A stretch of 64,000 nt of DNA, from assembly GCA_016931535.1 (NCBI GenBank), contig JAFGEP010000028.1, forward strand, positions 1 through 64,000, given 5' to 3'. Position numbers and translations under genes: made by a program. Under the pieces are notes generated by a model that saw nothing but the letters and a program-made list of their open reading frames with translations, made no database searches and was not told the origin of the DNA. The DNA is from Bradymonadales bacterium (GTDB taxonomy: Bacteria > Myxococcota_A > Bradymonadia > JAFGEP01). Below, piece after piece: positions 39,841 through 49,481 of this stretch. Each line of letters begins with the position of its first letter. Position 1 is the first letter of the stretch.

Positions 39841-42342
39841 ATGGCAAACGGCGTGCTGGATGGGATCCGGGTCATCGAGCTGGGACGGCGCATCGCCGCT
39901 CCGCTGGCGGGCATGCTGCTGGCGGAGCAGGGCGCCGAGGTCGTGCGAATCATCGATCGAGGATCGCAAGCCCCAGAGGATCCGGTACTCGATGCACTGC
40001 TGGCGCGTGGTAAGGACGAGCTCTTCCTGGACCTCGACGAGGAGTCGGAACGGGCTGCCCTGCGCGATCTGATCGGCCGGGCCGACGTGGTGATCGAGAA
40101 CCTGGCGGAGGGCGAGCTGATCGGCAGGGGGATCGACCTGGACCGGATCCGCATTGAGGCCAACCCGGGGTTGATCAGCTGCAGCATCACCCCCTTTCCG
40201 CCCGGCGACCCTCGCGGCAAGCTACCGGACCACGAGGCGGTCTCGGGCATGGCCGGTTACCTGTACGAAAAGCCGCTGGGCAAGCCGCGTTACCACGACT
40301 TCCCGATCGGCTCGGTGCTGTCCGCCCTGTTCGCCGCCAACGGCGTGGTGGCCGCCCTGTTCGCCAGGCTCGAGCATCACCGGGGCCAGCACATCGATAC
40401 CGCGTTGTACCATGCCAACCTCTTCTCCCAGATCATCCAGATCCTGGTGAAAACGGGGGTACCCAGGGGATTTCTGCCCTTCAAGATGATCGGAACGCCG
40501 TTCATGGGTCCCTGGCAGTGCGGAGACGGACGCTACATCTACCTTCACATCACGCTGCCGGCCCACAACGCCCGGATCCTCGAGATCCTCGAAGAGATCG
40601 GCTACGCCCAGCCGGTCGAAGAGCTGCGTTCGGTCATGTCGGAGGAGACCCGACGGGACCCCAGCCAGGTCAAGAGCATTCCCGAGGCCAAGCGGATCCG
40701 GTCCATCTACGAGAAGGTATTTATGAGTCGACCGGCCCAGGAATGGGAGAAACTCCTGGGGCAGGAGCTGTGCTGCATCAAGATCCGAACCATCGAGGAG
40801 TGGCTGGTAGACTCCATGGCGGCGGGCATGTCGGACGCCTGCCAGGTAGAGGACCCGGTATTCGGGCAGATCACCGGACCTGGCCCCGCCATTGTGGCCC
40901 CTGATCATCCGCCCATCATCCGCCCACGCCATGTGGGTTCGACATCGGTGGCCGATCTGCTGGTCCGATGGGAGCCACCCAACGTCCAGAACGAAGGGAA
41001 AACGGGCCCGGAAAACCGGATTCGACCCGGTCCCCCGCTGGAGGGGATCCGTGTGCTCGACCTCTCGCGGGTGATCGCCGGACCGTGCGCGGCCCGAGTG
41101 CTCGCCGAGCTGGGCGCGGAGGTCCTGTCGGTGCAGAGCCCGAGCGGGCTGGACTGGGCGCTCTCTTTCCACCTGGTGTTCAATGCCGGCAAGCGATCGG
41201 TGACCCTGGACTTCACCGATGACGAGGGCAAGCGCAAGCTGTGGGCGATCATGGAGGATCTCAAGCCCCACGCCTTCATCCAGAACTACCGCCACCTCGA
41301 CATCGCCCGGGCCATCGGGGTCGACCCGGAAGCGATGCGAGGCCGGTTTCCGGAGATCGTCTATACCCACCTCAACGCCTACGGCAACGAGGGGGTGTGG
41401 CAGAACCGGCCCGGGTTCGAGCAGGTGGTCCAGGCGGTGTCCGGGATCCAGGTGTCCTATGCCGGCGGGGGCCCTCCCCGGTTGGTGCCCACCCCGGTCA
41501 TCGACATCGGCTCCGGGCTGTTGGGGGCATTCGCCACCCTGCTGGGGCTGGTTCACCAGCGGCGAACCGGCCAGGGTCTCTTCGCCACCACCCACCTGAC
41601 CCAGATGTCGGTTCTTTTCCAGATCGGCGCAGTGGCCGAGTTCCAGCGGGAGCGTTGCCTCCAGAGCGCCCACGAGCGGGGAGCTCCGGTCGAGGCCGAC
41701 CCCCAAAAGAGAGTCGTGGGCGGCATTGTTCGGGCGCGGGACCGTTATGCCTGCCTGGTGGGCCATCGAGGGGAGATCGAGCGCTGGTTGGACCACGCCG
41801 GTCTGGCCGAGACCGACCGGCTGGCGAGAAAAACTCCCATGGGGCTCCTGGCCCGGTGGCGGGAACGGCCGAGGCCTGGCGGTCCGAGCGGCCTTCCAGG
41901 GCCTCAGGCCCCCGACCCGGTGACCGTCGCCGCCCGCTGGATGTGGACGAAACCGCTGTCACACTGGCAGCGCAGCCTGGAGACGGCGGGGGTGGCAGAC
42001 AGCGTCCTTCTGGTGACCAATGCCGGCATGCGCCAACTCACCGAGGAGATCCGGCGGTTCGATTCCAGCCCCCAGCCGGTAGTGCGCAAGCGGGATTACC
42101 CCGGCTGCCCCACTCCGCTCACCTTTGTCGCCAGCCCCATCCGGATGTCCTTGACCCCTGTCGTCGACGTCTCCCCCCCGCCCCAGCGGGGAGAGCACAC
42201 CCGACAGGTGCTGGCGCACATCGGCGTCCAGGTCCCCGAGGGGACGGGCGTCATCCCCTATCCAGGCGACAAGCCGCTACTGGTGTGGCTGTCGAACCTC
42301 GTGCGCTGGGGTTACTTCGCCTGGAGGTCGGGGAACATCTGA
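39841..42342 (+). CDS. Tandem (two-lobed) class III CoA-transferase, CaiB/BaiF family
   Basis: GVLDGIRVIELGRRIAAPLAGMLLAEQGAEVVRI and second copy PLEGIRVLDLSRVIAGPCAARVLAELGAEVLSV. Confidence 0.88.
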   Translation: MANGVLDGIRVIELGRRIAAPLAGMLLAEQGAEVVRIIDRGSQAPEDPVLDALLARGKDELFLDLDEESERAALRDLIGRADVVIENLAEGELIGRGIDLDRIRIEANPGLISCSITPFPPGDPRGKLPDHEAVSGMAGYLYEKPLGKPRYHDFPIGSVLSALFAANGVVAALFARLEHHRGQHIDTALYHANLFSQIIQILVKTGVPRGFLPFKMIGTPFMGPWQCGDGRYIYLHITLPAHNARILEILEEIGYAQPVEELRSVMSEETRRDPSQVKSIPEAKRIRSIYEKVFMSRPAQEWEKLLGQELCCIKIRTIEEWLVDSMAAGMSDACQVEDPVFGQITGPGPAIVAPDHPPIIRPRHVGSTSVADLLVRWEPPNVQNEGKTGPENRIRPGPPLEGIRVLDLSRVIAGPCAARVLAELGAEVLSVQSPSGLDWALSFHLVFNAGKRSVTLDFTDDEGKRKLWAIMEDLKPHAFIQNYRHLDIARAIGVDPEAMRGRFPEIVYTHLNAYGNEGVWQNRPGFEQVVQAVSGIQVSYAGGGPPRLVPTPVIDIGSGLLGAFATLLGLVHQRRTGQGLFATTHLTQMSVLFQIGAVAEFQRERCLQSAHERGAPVEADPQKRVVGGIVRARDRYACLVGHRGEIERWLDHAGLAETDRLARKTPMGLLARWRERPRPGGPSGLPGPQAPDPVTVAARWMWTKPLSHWQRSLETAGVADSVLLVTNAGMRQLTEEIRRFDSSPQPVVRKRDYPGCPTPLTFVASPIRMSLTPVVDVSPPPQRGEHTRQVLAHIGVQVPEGTGVIPYPGDKPLLVWLSNLVRWGYFAWRSGNI

Positions 42343-42368
42343 CAGCGGGAAGCACAGTGGAGTCCAGG

Positions 42369-43010
42369 ATGAACGCCTCAGGCCTGATCTTCGAACCCGA
42401 TGGAAAGCCCCGCTGCTTCTGGTGCGGCGGCAACGCCGAGATGGTGGCCTACCACGACAACGAGTGGGGGCGCCCGGTAACAGACGACCGGCGGTTGTTC
42501 GAGAAGCTGTGCCTGGAGGGGTTCCAGGCCGGTCTGAGCTGGCTCACCATCTTGAGGAAACGGGAGGCGTTCCGCCGGGCTTTTTGCGGCTTCGACTTCG
42601 AGGTGGTGGCCCGATTCACCGAACAGGACGTTCAGCGGCTGTTGGCGGATGCGTCGATCGTCCGACACCGCGGCAAGATCGAGTCGGCCGTGAACAATGC
42701 CGCTCGCGCCTGCGAGCTGGTCGAGGAGTGTGGCTCTCTGGCGGCCTTTTTCCTGCGTTTCCGCCCCCCCGAAGGGAGCCGACCGGCGCGGATCACCAGG
42801 CAGGTGCTGGAGCAGTTGACCACCTCTCCGGTATCGAAAGCGCTGGCAAAAGAGCTGAAGCGCCGGGGGTGGACCTTCGTGGGGCCCACGACGGCCTATG
42901 CCTTCATGCAGTCTGTGGGGCTGGTCAACGACCACATCGACGGATGCCACGTTCGATCCCTGGTGGAGACGCAACGTGCCGCGATGGAGGCGCCGACCCC
43001 GGGCACCTGA
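42369..43010 (+). CDS. tag: DNA-3-methyladenine glycosylase I
   Basis: CFWCGGNAEMVAYHDNEWGRPVTDDRRLFEKLCLEGFQAGLSWLTILRKREAFR; FVGPTTAYAFMQSVGLVNDH. Confidence 0.93.
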   Translation: MNASGLIFEPDGKPRCFWCGGNAEMVAYHDNEWGRPVTDDRRLFEKLCLEGFQAGLSWLTILRKREAFRRAFCGFDFEVVARFTEQDVQRLLADASIVRHRGKIESAVNNAARACELVEECGSLAAFFLRFRPPEGSRPARITRQVLEQLTTSPVSKALAKELKRRGWTFVGPTTAYAFMQSVGLVNDHIDGCHVRSLVETQRAAMEAPTPGT

Positions 43011-43037
43011 GCCAGCGCATCTGCCGGCAGTCCCCAG

Positions 43038-43937
43038 CTACCTGCCTTGCGTCGATCCCAGCAGAAAGGGGGAGTCGGGGTCATGTCGGAGCGTTTTGTG
43101 CAGGAAATCGGGTGAGTGGCGGGTGGCGTAGCAGTAGACGCAGCCGTGCAGGCAGGAGTCGTTCATGCCGATGTCCCGGCTGATGGCGCAACGGCAGGCG
43201 GCACGTTGGCCCGGGTCCTTGGTGGCGGTCAGATGGACACCGAGCGACGCCAGCAGGTCGGCGTCGATGCAGGCGCCGTGACGAACCCCGACCGCAGAGT
43301 AGTCGGTCTCCTCGGCGCAGGTGAGCACCTCGATTCCGACAGCCTGCGCAACCTGGGCCATGTGGCCGAGTACCTGCCTCATCTCGGGGCTAGCCTCGGC
43401 CTGGTGGTCTATCACAAACCGGTCATCCTTCAGCTCGGCCATGCGCCTGACCGTCTTGCGGTACAGGTCCACGATGCTCACCATCACTCGGCCGGTGGCA
43501 CCCTGGAGCGATTGGACCAGCCTCTCGAAGGCGGTGGCATGGAAGTCGTACCCCGTGACCGGGGTGATGAGGATCGGGTCGTAGCGCCAGATGACGCGGG
43601 CGGCGCCCAGCCGGTCGGCCAGGAGGCGAAAGGTCTCGATCCGCTGCTCGAGGGGCGGTACCGCCGGCTCCAGCTCGATCGGGTAGTCATTGAGGGTGAA
43701 CAGGAAGAGGTAGAAAAAGCCCCGTTCTTCCAGCTCGGTGAGAATCGGCATCATCGGCTTCGGGTTCTTCGACCAGAACACGAGGGCGTCCACCTCTTCC
43801 GGCAGCAGCGATACCCTCCTGATCTGCCTGGTGTTGAACGGGTTGGGGACCAGGCAGAACCCCGCGCGGATCCGGTTCAGCAACCAGGGGGAGTAAAACG
43901 CCGGAATATCCGTCCGCCTGCTGGCCGAAATGATCAC
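43038..43937 (-). CDS. DUF1848 family protein with Cys-rich C-terminus
   Basis: MIISASRRTDIPAFYSPWLLNRIRAGFCLVPNPFN...VFWSKNPKPM; C-terminal CRCAISRDIGMNDSCLHGCVYCYAT. Confidence 0.85.
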   Translation of the reverse strand: MIISASRRTDIPAFYSPWLLNRIRAGFCLVPNPFNTRQIRRVSLLPEEVDALVFWSKNPKPMMPILTELEERGFFYLFLFTLNDYPIELEPAVPPLEQRIETFRLLADRLGAARVIWRYDPILITPVTGYDFHATAFERLVQSLQGATGRVMVSIVDLYRKTVRRMAELKDDRFVIDHQAEASPEMRQVLGHMAQVAQAVGIEVLTCAEETDYSAVGVRHGACIDADLLASLGVHLTATKDPGQRAACRCAISRDIGMNDSCLHGCVYCYATRHSPDFLHKTLRHDPDSPFLLGSTQGR

Positions 43938-44179
43938 GAGCTTGACCTTGAACCGGGCTCGTTCCCCTGCTGCGCTCGCCTGTGCGTCTCCATGTTTCCT
44001 TCGATCGGATCCAGCGCCCGGCGCTCCACCTTCCAGCGCCAGATACGTCTCTCTTCAAGTTCCGACCGTGGTCCCCACCTTCGGTTTGGCCCTCTTGCTA
44101 CTTTCCAGCCTTTCTGTGTTTACTGCAGAGCATCGACTCCATCGTGGGGCTGGCCCCGATCGAGGTAGAGAATAGCCCA

Positions 44180-44755
44180 ATGAGCGGCGAGGAATCCAGG
44201 ACCGGCCGACTTTGTCCCTGGTGGATCGGTCACCTCCTTGCCAGCCGTGTCCGAAGGCTATTCGAGAACCCGGAGCGCATCGTCGGGCCCTACCTCAAAG
44301 AGGGCCTGACGACTCTGGACATCGGCTGTGGAATGGGCTTCTTCACCTTGCCGATGGCCAGGCTTGTCGGTCCGCAGGGCAAGGTGATCGCAGTGGACCG
44401 GCAGTTGCGGATGCTGGCGAGCCTGGAACGACGGGCCAGCAAAGCCGCCCTGGCGGATCGGATCATCTGCCACCACTGCGAGGCGAAGTCGCTGCGCCTC
44501 GAGCGGTACCGAAAGCAGATCGACTTCGCCCTGGCATTCTACGTAGTACACGAGGTACGGGATCCCGACCGCCTGTTTGCAGAGCTTCGCGAGGCGATCA
44601 AAGAGGGCGGTCGCCTGCTGGTAGCCGAACCACCGAGAGGCCTGTTCACAGGCGACTTCCAGGCCACCCTGGATCTGGCGCGTGGCTGCGGGTTCACAAT
44701 CCTCGATCGGCCTGCGATCGGCAGCAGGAAAGACCGCTCGGCATTGCTAGGGTGA
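44180..44755 (+). CDS. Class I SAM-dependent methyltransferase
   Basis: LTTLDIGCGMGFFTLPMARLVGPQGKVIAVDRQ; FALAFYVVHEVRDPD. Confidence 0.82.
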   Translation: MSGEESRTGRLCPWWIGHLLASRVRRLFENPERIVGPYLKEGLTTLDIGCGMGFFTLPMARLVGPQGKVIAVDRQLRMLASLERRASKAALADRIICHHCEAKSLRLERYRKQIDFALAFYVVHEVRDPDRLFAELREAIKEGGRLLVAEPPRGLFTGDFQATLDLARGCGFTILDRPAIGSRKDRSALLG

Positions 44756-45561
44756 AGCTGTTGGACGACCCCCTGTACCAACAACTGGTCAGCCATCTCG
44801 TTTCCTGTGGGAGCGTCCTGGTGGCTTTCTCGGGGGGGGTGGACAGCAGCCTCGTGCTGGCGGCGGCTCATGATGCCCTGGGTGATCGGGTGCTGGCGGT
44901 GACGGCCCGCTCTGTAGCCTTTCCCGCCGAGGAGCGGCAGCGGGCCATCGAGACGGCGCGCCAAGTTGGGGCGCGCCACCTGCTGGTCGATACCTTCGAG
45001 CTGGACAACCCGACCTACCGAGCCAACCCGCCAGACCGATGCTACCACTGCAAACGCGAGATCTTCGCGACGCTGTGCGCCGTCGCCGAAAAGGAGGGCC
45101 TCGATACCGTGGTAGATGGCTCCAACGCCGACGATGCGTCCGACCATCGACCAGGAGCCAGAGCGGCCCAGGAGCTGCAGATCCGCTCCCCTCTGGCCGA
45201 GCTGAGCCTGGGTAAGTCCGCCATCAGGCGACTCGCTCAGAGCCGCGGTCTTCCCGGCTGGGATCGACCGGCATCTGCCTGTCTCGCCTCTCGGATTCCT
45301 TACGGCCAGCCGATCACCGTGGAGAGGCTCTATCGCATGGAGCGGACGGAAGCCGGCCTGCGAGACCTCGGTTTTCGCGTCGTCCGCCTGCGGGATCACG
45401 GCGATCTGGCCCGCATCGAGGTGGGTCCCGACCAGGTCGCACAAGCGTTCGATCGCGCGATCCGGGAGGAGATGGTCCAGCTTTGCCGGCAGCAAGGGTT
45501 CACCTATGTCTGCCTGGACCTGGCCGGCTATCGCACCGGCTCGTTGAACGAGGTGCTGTAG
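44752..45561 (+). CDS. larE: ATP-dependent sacrificial sulfur transferase LarE
   Basis: VLVAFSGGVDSSLVLAAA; NPPDRCYHCKREIF; VVDGSNADDASDHRPG; RPASACLASRIPYG; GTG start overlapping upstream TGA. Confidence 0.92.
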   Translation: MKLLDDPLYQQLVSHLVSCGSVLVAFSGGVDSSLVLAAAHDALGDRVLAVTARSVAFPAEERQRAIETARQVGARHLLVDTFELDNPTYRANPPDRCYHCKREIFATLCAVAEKEGLDTVVDGSNADDASDHRPGARAAQELQIRSPLAELSLGKSAIRRLAQSRGLPGWDRPASACLASRIPYGQPITVERLYRMERTEAGLRDLGFRVVRLRDHGDLARIEVGPDQVAQAFDRAIREEMVQLCRQQGFTYVCLDLAGYRTGSLNEVL

Positions 45562-45666
45562 GGCTGTCCGAGCCACCGGAGGTGGCGGATCGAGGGGTTT
45601 GTGCCACCTTGACCGTCTACGGGCCGCCCCGTATATGTAGGCAACTTAATCCGAGCAGGATGAGCC

Positions 45667-46161
45667 ATGCGCCCCAAGCGTCCCTTTGTCGCCTCTTTGG
45701 ACCAGGTCAAGATCACGCGAGTCGGTGAAGAAGCGATCATCGAGTATGCCGATCCGGGGGTCTGGACCACCCATTTTCGGATGGGACCCAAGATCAACAA
45801 CCTGTCCGACCAGGAGATCCTGGACCTCTTCAACGAGCACATCGAGGCCAGCGAGCAGCTCCGGAAGCAGTACGAGCACGTGGCCATCGAGATACCCCCT
45901 GGCAAGCCTCAGATCGAGTACGACCACACCACTGGCCGTTGGATATCGAGGGGGGATGTGCTGCGCTGTCAGATCGCATCCGATGCGCCCGACATCGGAC
46001 CGACCATCTACATCGACGAACAGGAGCTCTCCTGGGAGGAGTTCGGACGGCTGCTGGACAGCCACGAAGGTTGGGGCATGCGCCTGGTATTCGTGCCCGA
46101 CGACGAGCTCCACCTGGAACCGGAGATCGAGGTCCGCGAGCCACAAGAAGAGGAACCATGA
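45667..46161 (+). CDS. Conserved-looking hypothetical protein, 164 aa
   Basis: 4-nt overlap with the histidine kinase gene; no family recognised. Confidence 0.65.
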   Translation: MRPKRPFVASLDQVKITRVGEEAIIEYADPGVWTTHFRMGPKINNLSDQEILDLFNEHIEASEQLRKQYEHVAIEIPPGKPQIEYDHTTGRWISRGDVLRCQIASDAPDIGPTIYIDEQELSWEEFGRLLDSHEGWGMRLVFVPDDELHLEPEIEVREPQEEEP

Positions 46162-47858
46162 ACGAGCCGCCTGGTCCGGCCGAGAGCCCGGCTCCTGTGG
46201 TGCACGGCATGAACACTCGGCGGCTGCTGGTTTCGCTCATTCCGGCGCTTCTCGCGCTGGCCGTATTATTGTCCGTAGGGGGCGTCTGGTTGGAGCAGGA
46301 AAGGTCGGGCCAGGTGGTAGATGATCTGACCAGAGACCACCTGGGTGCCGTCGTGCGGCTGGTGAGCAAGGCGATCCGGGTTGCGTTGTCCATTCATTCC
46401 GAGGGGTTTGCCGACCTGGAGGATCGGCTTTTCGCGGAGTCGCGCCTGCTTCTTCAACCGACCTGCGTCGGCGCTTGCCTCGCACTGGCCGATCCCTGGC
46501 TGGTGGTGCGAGCCATCGAGGGTGGTGATGAAGCCAGTTGGGCCGAGTGGGGCAATCTCTCGCCGGAGGGGGCGGAGAACCTGGCGGAACGGGCGAGGCG
46601 TGACCGCGACCACCTGAGCTTCGTCGAGCTCCAGGAGGAACCGGGGTTGCCCCTGGTATGCGTCGCCGGCGGCAATGGCGTGCGCACCGGAGTCTTCTGC
46701 GCCGACGCCTCCCTGCTTCAGCAACGGCTCCAGAGCATCGGGCCGGGCGCCATCCTGCGCGATGTCGAGGCTGGCGGGATCGAGTACGTGGCACTCCAGG
46801 ACGAGACCGGCATCCTGGCCGCCAGCCCTTCGGTGACCAGCCTGTCGGCAGTAGATCAGGACCCCTTCCTGCGAGATCTCGATCGCTCCGATCCCAACCA
46901 GGTGACCTACCGCTATGCCCCCTGGGAAGAAGGGCGGGTGCTGGAAGGGATCGGTCAGATCGATCTGCCCGACGGTAGCCGCAGTCTGATCCGCGTCGGG
47001 GTGGACGCCTCCCGGATCGATCTGGCCGTAGCCCAACGACAGGCAAGACGTCTCCGGCTGCTGATCGCTGCCGGCCTCGTCCTGCTGCTGGCCTGTCTGG
47101 CCGCCTGGGCTTTGAATCGGCGGCTGAAGGTCCATCAACGGTACCGGGCACAGCAGGAACGGTTCGCCCGGGAAAAGGCACGCTGGGACGACCTAGGCAA
47201 GATGGCCGCCATGACCGCCCACGAGGTGCGCAATCCCCTGTCCACCATCCGCATGGCGGCCCAGCGGATCGATCTGGAATGTGAAGGGGTAGAACAGACC
47301 AGCACCAAGGAGCTGTGCTCCGTCATCACCGGAGAGGTCGATCGGCTCGACGGGGTGGTCGGGGACTTCCTGTCGCTGAGCCGGCCTTTGACCATCAATC
47401 CCCAACCGGTCTCCTTGCGGGCCCTGGCCGACGACGTCGCCCTGTCCCTCGCCATGCGTTGCCAGCGAGACGGACAGACGCTCACGGTGGCGGGAGATGC
47501 CCACCTGGATGCGATGGTCGATCCCGCCCGCATGCTCCAGGTACTGCACAACCTGGTTGCCAACGCGCTGGATGCGGCAGGCCCTTCGGGCAAGGTGGAG
47601 ATCCGGATCGCGCTCGAGGAGACGGCCCCCTTCGCTTCGATCGAAGTGGCTGACAACGGTCCCGGGATGTCCCTCGAGCAGAAGGAACAGGCACTGGAAA
47701 CCTTCCATACCACCAAGTCCTTCGGAACAGGCCTCGGTCTACCCCTGGTACGACGGATCGTCGAGGGACACGGGGGAGCGCTCCAGCTCGACGACAATCC
47801 AGGGGGAGGGCTATGCGCTCGGGTGCGTATCCCCACCGGTGGCAAGAGAGGACCATGA
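46158..47858 (+). CDS. Membrane sensor histidine kinase
   Basis: Two TM segments flanking periplasmic domain; MTAHEVRNPLSTIRMAAQRI H-box; NALDAAG N-box; ADNGPGMS. Confidence 0.9.
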   Translation: MNEPPGPAESPAPVVHGMNTRRLLVSLIPALLALAVLLSVGGVWLEQERSGQVVDDLTRDHLGAVVRLVSKAIRVALSIHSEGFADLEDRLFAESRLLLQPTCVGACLALADPWLVVRAIEGGDEASWAEWGNLSPEGAENLAERARRDRDHLSFVELQEEPGLPLVCVAGGNGVRTGVFCADASLLQQRLQSIGPGAILRDVEAGGIEYVALQDETGILAASPSVTSLSAVDQDPFLRDLDRSDPNQVTYRYAPWEEGRVLEGIGQIDLPDGSRSLIRVGVDASRIDLAVAQRQARRLRLLIAAGLVLLLACLAAWALNRRLKVHQRYRAQQERFAREKARWDDLGKMAAMTAHEVRNPLSTIRMAAQRIDLECEGVEQTSTKELCSVITGEVDRLDGVVGDFLSLSRPLTINPQPVSLRALADDVALSLAMRCQRDGQTLTVAGDAHLDAMVDPARMLQVLHNLVANALDAAGPSGKVEIRIALEETAPFASIEVADNGPGMSLEQKEQALETFHTTKSFGTGLGLPLVRRIVEGHGGALQLDDNPGGGLCARVRIPTGGKRGP

Positions 47859-49282
47859 AAACCGGCGAGATCAAATCGACGGAGCGGGTACTGCTCTACG
47901 CAGAAGATGACGCGGCACAGCGGCAGGTACTCTCCGGTTTCCTGCGAGGCCTGGGCTGGACCGTCATCGAGGCCGCCAACGCTGCCGATGCGGTGGCCAA
48001 GGCCCGATGGCACGAGGGCAGCATCGATCTGCTGCTCACCGATCTGCGCCTGGGTGGCCCCGACGGGGTGACCCTGCTCAAGCAGCTGCGCGCGATCGAT
48101 CCGGCCTTGCAGGGGATCGTGGTCACCGCCTTCGGCCAGGTGGACGATGCCGTGCGTGCCATGCGGGCCGGAGCCTATGACTTCCTCATCAAGCCGATCG
48201 ACCTGCGGCGCCTGGAGCTGCTGCTGGAACGCGCCCTGGAACAGGTCTCCCTGGCACGCGAGCGCTCCGTCCTGGTCGAAGCGACCGGACTCGGGCTGGG
48301 ACTGCCCGATGTGGTCGGCACTTCACCTGCCATGGTCAAGGTCGCTCAACTGGCCCGCCGGATCGCCTCCGCGGCGGCACCGATCATGATCCTGGGCGAG
48401 TCGGGCGCGGGCAAGGAGGTCCTGGCCCGCGCCATCCATGCCATCTCCTCCCGCCGGGACGGACCGTTCGTCGTCCTGAACTGCGCCGCACTTCCCGAGT
48501 CCCTGGTCGAATCGGAGCTCTTTGGGCACGAAAAGGGAGCCTTCACCGGTGCCGATCGCGCTCGACAGGGACGGTTCCAACGCGCCGAGGGGGGAACGCT
48601 TCTGCTCGACGAGGTAGGAGACATCCCGCTTGCCGTCCAGGTCAAGCTCTTGAACGTGCTCCACTCCGGCGTCTTCGAGCCGGTCGGAAGCTCCCGATCG
48701 CTCAAGGCCGATGTTCGCCTCATCTCCGCCACCCATCGCAACCTGGCGGAGCTGGTCGCCCAGGGCCGATTCCGCGAAGACCTGTATTACCGCATCGGCG
48801 TCTTCACCATCGCTGTCCCCCCCTTGAGAGAACGGCCCGAGGATATTCCGCTTTTGGCACGGCACTTCATGCGGCTGGCTGCCGAATCGATGGGGCGGGA
48901 AGATTGGAAGCTGACCGAACAGGCCGAGCAATGGTTGCTCGCACAGCCGTTCAGGGGAAATGTCCGCGAGCTCCGCAACGTCATCGAACGAGCCCTGGTC
49001 TTCGCAGACGAGGATCGTCTCGACCTGGAGCACTTCGAGCTGGGATCGCAGATGCGCTTCGATCTGCCCGCCGAAGGCGGAACCGCTCCCGACAGGGATC
49101 CGATCGTGCTGGACGACTCCTACCAGGGCATCGACAGCGAGCTGGCACGCCTGGAATCCAGACGGATCCAGCAGGCTTTGGCCCTGTCCCAGGGAAACAA
49201 GAGCGCCGCGGCCCGTCTCCTCAAGACCAGCGAACGCGCCATCCGCTACAAGCTCAAAAAGTACGGCCTTGATCCGGATTGA
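47855..49282 (+). CDS. Sigma-54-dependent response regulator (NtrC family)
   Basis: Receiver LLYAEDDAAQ...LLTDLRLGGPDG; ILGESGAGKEVLARAIH; HEKGAFTGADRARQGRF (GAFTGA); Fis-like C-term NKSAAARLLKTSERAIRYKLKKYG. Confidence 0.93.
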   Translation: MKTGEIKSTERVLLYAEDDAAQRQVLSGFLRGLGWTVIEAANAADAVAKARWHEGSIDLLLTDLRLGGPDGVTLLKQLRAIDPALQGIVVTAFGQVDDAVRAMRAGAYDFLIKPIDLRRLELLLERALEQVSLARERSVLVEATGLGLGLPDVVGTSPAMVKVAQLARRIASAAAPIMILGESGAGKEVLARAIHAISSRRDGPFVVLNCAALPESLVESELFGHEKGAFTGADRARQGRFQRAEGGTLLLDEVGDIPLAVQVKLLNVLHSGVFEPVGSSRSLKADVRLISATHRNLAELVAQGRFREDLYYRIGVFTIAVPPLRERPEDIPLLARHFMRLAAESMGREDWKLTEQAEQWLLAQPFRGNVRELRNVIERALVFADEDRLDLEHFELGSQMRFDLPAEGGTAPDRDPIVLDDSYQGIDSELARLESRRIQQALALSQGNKSAAARLLKTSERAIRYKLKKYGLDPD

Positions 49283-49291
49283 ACCCCGGCG

Positions 49292-49331
49292 TTCGACGAT
49301 CCGGTCGGCCCTGTTCGACAATTTGGTCGAA
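49292..49331. promoter_or_regulatory. Two tandem dyads TTCGAC-N6-GTCG(G/A)(C/A), candidate activator-binding sites
   Basis: TTCGACgatccgGTCGGC (49292-49309) and TTCGACaatttgGTCGAA (49314-49331); centres 22 bp apart; second is a perfect dyad. Confidence 0.6.
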
Positions 49332-49415
49332 TTGGAGGCCTCGACAGGCTCGGCTCTGGCATGGGGACGCACCCAACCATTCGTTTTTGTTGGTTTTTAC
49401 AACAACCGATTTCGG

Positions 49416-49431
49416 TGGCACAGTGGTTGCT
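49416..49431 (+). promoter_or_regulatory. Sigma-54 (-24/-12) promoter
   Basis: TGGCAC-AGTGG-TTGCT; 10 nt between GG and GC as in the TGGCAC-N5-TTGCW consensus. Confidence 0.85.
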
Positions 49432-49481
49432 TTTAGGAAGGAGCGTGAACATGGGCTTGATTTGACACAAGGAGCAACACC

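Noticed and set aside
40222-41796. 524-aa minus-strand ORF
   Set aside because: Antisense shadow of the CoA-transferase gene
44180-45561. Nickel-pincer (lar) biosynthesis operon
   Set aside because: larE is recognisable but no larB or larC is present in this window; the adjacent methyltransferase is not a lar gene
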